DNA of 64,000 bases from Paroedura picta (Eukaryota > Chordata > Lepidosauria > Squamata > Gekkonidae), in assembly GCF_049243985.1 (NCBI RefSeq), contig NC_135376.1, positions 40,467,001 through 40,531,000 on the forward strand, written 5' to 3'. A model generated the notes under the pieces. That model did not search any database. It was given only the letters and a program-made list of their open reading frames with translations, and was not told the DNA's origin. Both the position numbers and the translations under genes were made by a program. Every line of letters begins with the position of its first letter. The first letter of the stretch is position 1. Of the stretch, positions 57,041 through 64,000 are shown piece by piece.

Positions 57041-60000
57041 CTGGAAAGTAAAAGTGAATTTAGGAAATGCATATGAGAAACCTATGTCTGTAAAGCAGAA
57101 AACCTGCACCACAATCCTAAACACATAGATTTGTGTTCTCATTAATTTCTCCAGCATTCCCCAAACAGGGCCAGACCAAGGATCTGGGGTGCTCTGAGTT
57201 AGGATGGCAAAGCTGCCCCACTCCAGCACCCACTCTCCTCACTGCCCACAGGGTCCCAGGAAGCTCATATCAGCCCTCCTATCCTTTCCCCCACTCCCTA
57301 GGCAAGGTGGTGTCCACCCTCCCATGTCATCCTGCAACGGAGTGGTGGGTATGTGATAGTGCTGATGTTTGTAGCACTGTGGGCATCTATTTCTGGCTAT
57401 TCTTAGCTTTTTGGTAAATCCATTATGGCCCCTAATTACATTGGAGTGCTATGCAGGTTAGGAGGGTCTGCCAGTGGAAGGAGTGTCTTTTGTGAGATAA
57501 CCATTGGTGGCTCTAACATTTTGGGAGAGCCGCTAGGGGTGGAACAGTGTCTGGGACACCACTTCTGACTGCAATGGCCAATCCAGGCACCCACTGACCT
57601 AGTGTCTGTCATTCTGGGGACTCACCCCTATGCACTCACAAAAGACAGTACACATACTTTCTCTGGGACAGACCTTGGAGCGGAAGGCCTAAATTTTGGT
57701 TAGGTCACAATTACAGATTTGGCTCCAGAGCTACCCAGGTTACCAAACTGCCATGTCTATGTGCTCATGCACAAGGCCAGGGGGTGGGTGTTCATGTTTC
57801 ACCTTTCTTGTCCCCACTGTTTGTGATAAACAGCACATAACAGCAGGGGAGCAAGTCAGTGCTGGGACACTTGATCTGTCATACTACACTGAAGCTTCTA
57901 TTCAAACTGAAAGCACTTTATGGCATTCTCATCCTAGGTTGATCATCTGACTCAGTGACCAGTCTGAAGTGCCTGCTTCAAGTCCCAGAAGACTGAGCTA
58001 AATGCAGCTCTCCTGTGAGCATTCAGCAGGAGTAAGAACAGTTTACATAAACCAGTTTGGCCAAACATTCTACTGATGGAGTTCTGACAAATTGCTGGAT
58101 TTTATTTTTACGATAGATCAAAATGTGTTTTGTGCTTATCACTCTGTAATGATCTAAATATGCAACATCTCCCAGTCTCCATTGTGAAGGTTACAAACTG
58201 CTAGTTTGGGGCATACCATCATGCCTTGAAACATCTTTTTCTCTCATGCCTACTTTTCTTTTAAAGGAAACATCTATTCTGATGAGAATTCCAAGAATTC
58301 TGGGCAACTCAAAAGCCTGTTCACTCTTCTGTGACAATTTGGTTGGTACTAATACAACAGGATTATTCTGTTGCACTGTCCAGAGACATTCAGCATTAAC
58401 CACCTTCTGAAACAAGAACCAGTATGGTGTCATGCTTAAGAGCAGCAGACTCTAATCTGGAGAGCCGGGTTTGACTTCCTGCTCCTCCATATGCAGCCAG
58501 CTGGGTGACCTTGTGCTAGACACAGTCCCATTAGAGCTGTTCTGTCAGAGCTCTCTCAGCTGTGTCAGGAGAGGAAGGGAAGGCGACTGTAAGCCTTTTT
58601 GAGACACATTTTGGTAGCGAAAAGTGAGGTATAAAAACCAAATCCCTCAAAAATGCCATTTTTGTGTGCACACACCTACTTCCAAGTAGACTTGCATGAG
58701 TTCTGCTCCCTGACTGCTGGTAATAATGCAGGACAGAAACACAATGGCAGCCATTCCCTCTCCTAGTATTCCTTCACATGTTGCTCATTCCTGTCTTAGA
58801 AGCTGATATGCCCTGACCCTGGCAGCACATTCCGAGTCTTGTGATGAGGGCCAGCAGAGCGCAAGCATTCATAGGTTCATGATAATACAGTCAGTCCTAA
58901 TACAACAGTATTCTACTAACACTTTTCAGGATACTCTCAACAGCATTTAGTCAATTTATGACTCTGAGGCTGCAATCCCAAGTGGAGTAATTGCTTTCAA
59001 AGTTGCTGTATTCTTTTCCCTTCAGTCTTGGACTTCTTCCCTCCAAAACAATAAACCCAGCTTTACCAATGTGATTCCTTACTGGTCATCCGTGTCAGAG
59101 TGGCATGCAGCACCAACACTGGCAAGGAGAGTCTTGCACCGCGACAGCACCAATCGACCTGCAGAGAAGTCAAGGCAAAGATCCTCACTCATCTCATACG
59201 AGATACAAGGACATGGGTGCATGAACAGGCCACAGTTCAACAACCAGCAGCCAAGATACATAACCAGGCCAACCTGCCCAGCACAGCATCCGATCCTTAT
59301 TGCTGGTGTGAATGTAAGAAGCGCAAATACTACAAGTTCAATTCATATCATACATTTACAATTGTCAAATACACATTTACATGTAAGAAAAAGTTGGACT
59401 TTAATGGCAAAAGTCAGTTTACATGGAATCAGTAGGGGGGTGAGTATGGGGGGTACCAAGAAAGCTATGTTTGGAAGTTATATTCTCTTGCTTCATGCAA
59501 GAAGTTCACACTTCTAAAACCTTACATTCATTTATGCTTCTCAGTACTTTTCTAGACCACTCTTTCAGGAAGACAGCAAGCATTCTTTTTCAGGTAGATA
59601 AGATGGCCAAACTACACAATACAGTTTAACAACCACTGAGCAACTGCAGAGAAAATTATTTCTAAAGTCTTGAGGCCTGATTCTGCTCAGGTGTCCACAT
59701 CTATCATTCACCCAAGTTGAAATAGCACCTGGGGAAATTATTTGCCCCAAATTTAAAAAAATTAAAAATGTATCAACAGGACAGTCTTGGACTGTACAAG
59801 CAAAACTATCATCTATTTTTGTTGGATATGGATTATACCTCCTGAGTCTGATGGCAGCCCTATGGGGATTGTGCACATTTAGAGCCATAGTGGGTTACCT
59901 TGTAATCCTGAACCCAGTATAGAAAAATTACTGGTGTTGCAGAGTCGCCTAGAGCCTTCCAGTCGACAGTTGAAATGGATTCCTTGTTCTTCAAACACAG

Positions 60001-63000
60001 CCTGGAATATTGCAAATAAGACTTCAACATGTCTTTAATTACCGATTCCCCCACCCCAACTGGGTTTAATTATTTGGGGTGTGAGTCTTGTGAAATGGCA
60101 ATTATTTTGGCTGTGAGCTATTATTCTGACTGCGAGCCTTGCTGGCATAACAGCAAAGGCTACTCCTATGTTACGGCCATGCTGCGGTAGTTACCATAAC
60201 CCAAAATGATCATTCGTATAAATAGCATTTTACCAGTAAGAGGCCTGATGAAGTGAGCATGTTCAAGAATTCAAGAATCCCAGTAGTTTTCCACCTCTTG
60301 CACCTGCCCCAATAAAGTAAACAGAAGCTTGGACTCTTGCACACAGATTTGCTGTCTTTCCCATCCCAACTCTTTCAGTATATGGCTGTGTCCACACACA
60401 GATTTTTTTCTGCCTCATCCACTCTCCATACTTTTCCCACCCTCAACGTTCTTTCTTTAACTAGTTTTGGTACAATTTTTCCAAAACAGTGTAGCCCAAG
60501 TGCCTCAGCAAGTTGTCTGGGTGGGAAAATGTACACTTTAAAAGGGCCCACCTTCACTGGCACCATGTTTCTTGCATCATTCCACTGTTGCACAATAACC
60601 ATGTATCATCATAATCTACCAGCTCCTCAGAATTCCTAGCTTTCAGGTTTTAAAAAGTAAGTCCCCAGCAATTTTCATTGTGGAGACATAAGAGGAAAGG
60701 TGTTTATCAACTATGACAAGGACTTTTAAAAATGAAAACTGGGAATTCAGAGAAATGAATAGACTGTGGCAATAAATTGTTATAATGTAAGAACACAACA
60801 GTAATTACCATATTTTAAGTAAAAGAAACCCACTGGTGACATGTGGGGGGGGGGGGCAATCAGGGAAATGGTAGCTGACAGAGGAGAGTACACATGAAGC
60901 TCCGATGTGAGAAATCTGTGGCCAATGCAAATGCCTCTGCATTCATTGTGGTGGTGACAGGGAAACAGAAAATACTGGTGGTGCCCATTTCTATTTCCAC
61001 TCCTCGGCAGAGTTTGTCTATCTCCCCATCGTTATCTGAATTCAGCTTTCTCAATCTCTCCTAACAAGAGTGAAAATGATTTCTGATTCCAATATGTGTA
61101 AATACACTCAAGAGATGTACAACGATGAGACTGTTGGACTAGAAGCTGGGACATGAAGGTTCGAATCCCCACTCTTGCACGGAAGCTCACTGAATGAACT
61201 TGGGCTAAATTAACCTATATCACAGGGTGGTTATTATCTGGAGAACAGTATTGTAAGCTGCTCTGTGTCCTCCTCGCTGGGGAGAAATGCCAATTATAAA
61301 CATCTAAATAAGCAAATTGACATAACACAGTTTTCATGAAACCATCTCCTTTCCCCACACAAAGGCTGAAAATTGACACTCACTTTAAGCCTCTCTTCCA
61401 GGTAATCCCGGATTTTCCTCATGTGAGCTTCATATAGTTCACAATGCTTGTTCACCAGTTCTGCTGCCTGCAAAAGAAAAACTTTAAATGTAAGTCTGAT
61501 TTTAAAAATAGCAGAATAATAAGTCCCTAGACTGTCCAAGCAGACAGAAACTAAAGCAAGTCATCAGTTACCAGATTTAGTGCTGGAACTGGCAGGACAG
61601 CACTGTTAACCTATCTGAATGGAATCCTCAGAGACCTTATCTGAAATGCCTCTCCTTATGTTGATCTAACAGAGGGTTTGTCAGAGATGGTGGAAAATTT
61701 ATACAGATTTTTTACCTGAGCATTCTCCTGTTCACCTCCAAGGGAACCATCAGCTGAAAGAAAGCTCAGCATCCATACCTCTGTACACTGTTCTCTTCCC
61801 CCTACATACTTAGCAGCCAGTGTGGTATCACCATCTTTTTCCTGTAGCTATTGGACAGTTTCTCCAATTGCTCTCAACAATGCTTCTAGAATCACAGCCT
61901 TTGGTTTTTCATCCAATTCTCAACAACGGGCCCTCCTTGTGTTTGCTAGAAGGCATTTCCCCTCAGCACTGCTCTGTGCTGCACAGGTACGCAAGTAGCG
62001 CGCATGGGGAGCTCTTGCTTCACATGCCAATCAAAATAACACAACGTAAAACTCTGTCCTTTCTTTGGCATGAGAGCACTGCCACTTCCAGGAGGAAATC
62101 CCAGCTCACTTGGCTGTGTTGCCTTTAAATAAATATAACAGCAATGTTCTAAGTCTGAGTTTGAACCTTGTTTTGCTACAAGAAGATGTGCTTGCTTCGC
62201 CCTTTTAGCAAAGGAATACAATACACTAGAGAAAGCTGTGCAACAAAGATCGCATCAGTGTTCAGTCTGTACCTGCCTTATTATTACTAATTAACTCACC
62301 TTACCAAGACCAGCAATCATTGGTGTATTCTCAGTCCTAAAACAGAAAAAAAGAAGAGTATTTGTAGATATTCACAGCACAATGCACGCAGCACAGGTAC
62401 TTTACCTATTTGGTCAATTAACTCAGGTACTGAAGATGGCGGAGTAAGTGGAAAAAGAAGCCTGCTCTTGTTAACCCAAAAGTCCAGAGGGGATCTATTC
62501 TAAACCAGTAGAGAAATATTTAAGATCTATGGCAACCTTCAAACATTATAAAACGTCCTTCACCATACACCTCCTATGAATAAGTAGCCTACATACACAT
62601 TCAGTGAGAGATAGCTTTCTGGACAGTCTTGGCATACTGCCTACCTGCATATCCTTAAACTCCCTGCACCATGAAGAACATGACTAATGAACTAAGCAAT
62701 GCAAATTTCCCAACAAATGAGAATTTCAGTTACTTGTTTATGTACATGCAGTGTACAAACATAGGTTCACAGGAAAATATCTGAAGAGATTAATAACATT
62801 TCCTTTTTACTGCCTCATCTTGCAACTTGTCAATCTCAATAGAAAACAGGGGAGCCTTTGCTCATAGATTCCAATACTGGCCTCTCAATGGCTTTAGGCC
62901 CACCCATCCTTCCACTGTCTTACCCAGGACGAAAATTACATTCCTGCCCACCTCCATACAGCATGGGATGGAGAGGGGTGGCAATTCCAGGTCCTCGCAC

Positions 63001-63030
63001 ATACAGAGCTCCGATCCGCGGGGCATAAAA
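56896..63030 (-). CDS. SCLY: SCLY, selenocysteine lyase (C-terminal six exons)
   Basis: SCLY is a pyridoxal-phosphate enzyme of aminotransferase class V (the NifS/SufS-like group) that splits L-selenocysteine into alanine and selenide, feeding selenium back to selenoprotein synthesis in the cytosol. The window contains the last 184 codons in six exons. Marker text is [50 protein letters not shown] and [12 protein letters not shown]. The catalytic Cys in AACHSD is kept. The PLP-binding Lys (in VGHK of relatives) would be in the next upstream exon, outside the window. All phases match and no frame break was seen. UBE2F is expected upstream. Confidence 0.94.
57041..59082. other. SCLY last intron
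   Basis: The only recognised content is the SINE at 58411-58645. The rest shows no exon or known repeat. Confidence 0.5.
58411..58645 (+). repeat. tRNA-derived SINE
   Basis: The head 'aagaaccagtatggtgtcat' with B-box CGGGTTTGACTTCC is followed by the body, and the tail is 'gaggtataaaaaccaaatc'. Confidence 0.8.
59083..59158 (-). CDS. SCLY: SCLY exon with the catalytic cysteine
   Basis: This exon encodes [20 protein letters not shown], then DTDD. The Cys in AACHSD corresponds to the catalytic Cys of selenocysteine lyases. The acceptor is CTCTGCAG|GTCG and the donor is GACCA|GTAAGG, leaving phase 2. Confidence 0.93.
59899..60001 (-). CDS. SCLY: SCLY exon ([11 protein letters not shown]...)
   Basis: This exon encodes [20 protein letters not shown], then [14 protein letters not shown], matching the 'LPNTCNFSIRGPRLQG' region of the human enzyme. 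The acceptor is TATTCCAG|GCTG and the donor is TACAAG|GTAACC, leaving phase 1. Confidence 0.92.
60002..61383. other. SCLY intron
   Basis: The intron holds a divergent SINE at 61110-61310. The minus-strand frame at 60860-61054 is not part of SCLY, because the flanking exons already join in phase and in protein text. Confidence 0.55.
61110..61310 (+). repeat. tRNA-derived SINE, divergent subfamily
   Basis: B-box GGTTCGAATCCCC is strong. The tail 'cacagggtggttattatctg' and 'gggagaaatgccaattataa' resembles the copy at 6090-6255. Confidence 0.65.
61384..61467 (-). CDS. SCLY: SCLY exon (AAELVNKH...YLEERLK)
   Basis: This 28-codon exon encodes [20 protein letters not shown] and DYLEERLK. The acceptor is TTTTGCAG|GCAG and the donor is TTAAA|GTGAGT, phase 0 at both ends. 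Confidence 0.93.
62300..62336 (-). CDS. SCLY: SCLY micro-exon ([12 protein letters not shown])
   Basis: This 37-bp exon is too short for ORF calling. The acceptor is TTTTAG|GACTG and the donor is GTAAG|GTGAGT. It links RPG and AAELV in frame. Confidence 0.9.
62924..63030 (-). CDS. SCLY: SCLY exon ([10 protein letters not shown]...GGGQ)
   Basis: This exon encodes [20 protein letters not shown], then [16 protein letters not shown]. The acceptor is TTGCAG|TTTTATG, phase 0. The donor is CCTGG|GTAAG, leaving phase 2. Other exons of the gene lie upstream of the window. Confidence 0.93.
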
Positions 63031-63296
63031 CTGCAACAATAAATTACAAATATAACTTTGAACTCCGGACAAGAACTAAGTAAAGATCCTAATATGAGAG
63101 ACAACAAGGACAAGTAAAACTAGCATAGGTCATAAAATGAGTTTTCACCCAAAGAGGAAAAGTGAAAATTAATGCTTGAGAGAGAAAACTTGGCTGCTAC
63201 CAAAGGAAAACAAAGATAAAAGTATAGAGGGATCTTACAGACACTGTCACAGATCACTTTTTATACTTTTCTTAGCGCCTCTGTATACATTATACA

Positions 63297-63590
63297 AGGA
63301 GCCTCTTGTGGCACAGAGTGGTAAGGCAGCAATATGCTGTCTGAAGCTGTCTGCCCATGAGGCTGGGAGTTCGATCCCAGCAGCCGGCTCAAGGTTGACT
63401 CAGCCTTCCATCCTTCTGAGGTCGGTAAAATGAGTACCCAGCTTGCTGGGGGGTAAACGGTAATGACTGGGGAAGGCACTGGCAAACCACCCCGTATTGA
63501 GTCTGCCATGAAAACGCTAGAGGGCATCACCCCAAGGGTCAGACATGACTCGGTGCTTGCACAGGGGATACCTTTACCTTTACCTTTATA
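63297..63590 (+). repeat. Sauria-type SINE
   Basis: The tRNA-like head GAGCCTCTTGTGGCACAGAG has B-box GAGTTCGATCCC. The body 'ggaaggcactggcaaaccac' and 'gggtcagacatgactcggtg' follows, ending in TACCTTTACCTTTACCTTTA. This is the layout of the squamate Sauria SINE, whose 3' part relates to Bov-B LINEs. Confidence 0.88.
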
Positions 63591-63962
63591 CATTATACAA
63601 TGGACAGATCCACGTATTTCCTCCACTTGTTGTCAGTAGCTTTGCATGTTTAAAACCACACAGTAAACATACTTTCAGATATCACAATTAGTTCAATAAT
63701 TACATATTCGGGTTTACCAAAACACTCAGATGAATCCTGGCAGAGAATAAGAGAAAGCTATAATGGATCATGGCCCGGCCATGTCATGCTCCAACACAGT
63801 GCAAAAACTTTGAACATTCTGCACCATCTAGTGGGGAAATTTTTTATATGCATTAAACACAAAGAGTGCACTGTGCACTCTTAGGTCCGCCTTGGAATTA
63901 TGATGTTAAAAAAGTTGGGATAAGTGATTTCTCTTACCCTCAGAACTACAGCATGAGTACAC

Positions 63963-64000
63963 AGAATCACAGAATCATAGAGTTGGAAGGGGCCATCTAG
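63963..64000 (+). repeat. CR1-associated repeat start
   Basis: The text CAGAATCATAGAGTTGGAAG is a very common reptile/bird CR1-type sequence. It is cut by the window end. Confidence 0.6.

Noticed and set aside
60860-61054. A 64-codon minus-strand frame within the SCLY gene, considered as an exon
   Set aside because: The exons at 61384-61467 and 59899-60001 already join in phase and in protein text, and the frame does not resemble SCLY.

Overview
The window is vertebrate nuclear DNA. Its three genes are split into short exons by long introns, and its repeat content is typical of a squamate reptile: tRNA-headed SINEs, a Sauria-type SINE, 5S-rRNA-headed SINEs, L2/CR1-like LINE tails, and many short hAT and 3-bp-duplication DNA elements. 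A lizard is the best reading. The species cannot be fixed from sequence alone.

Three protein-coding genes lie in a row, all on the minus strand. From high to low coordinate (transcription order) they are: SCLY, the C-terminal six coding exons (63030 down to 56896); ESPNL (51146 down to 23895); and KLHL30, all seven coding exons (17776 down to 1900). This is the SCLY-ESPNL-KLHL30 order known from human chromosome 2q37.3, so the block is conserved synteny. SCLY recycles selenium from selenocysteine. ESPNL is an espin-family actin-bundle protein of hair-cell stereocilia. KLHL30 is a BTB-BACK-Kelch protein. Nothing suggests that they act in one pathway.

All KLHL30 and SCLY exon junctions in the window are phase-compatible with GT/AG sites (KLHL30 adds up to 590 residues). 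In ESPNL eleven coding exons are resolved. One or more exons between 38377 and 30545 must be missing from this list, because the phases do not meet, and one donor (near 27023-27027) is uncertain.

Region by region: 1-1900 is flank with LINE and hAT fragments. 1900-17776 is KLHL30, with a nested pair of DNA transposons in its last intron. 17777-22458 is intergenic and repeat-poor. 22459-23878 is a GC-rich element made of tandem hairpins, sitting 16 bp from the ESPNL stop codon. 23895-51146 is ESPNL, with many SINE, hAT and LINE copies in its introns. 51147-56895 is intergenic and contains a second, shorter copy of the hairpin element (52699-53075). 56896-64000 is SCLY.

The most unusual object is this hairpin-train family. 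Its two copies share end motifs and overall layout. Hairpin stems at matching positions differ in sequence between copies, and between tandem monomers, yet stay base-paired.
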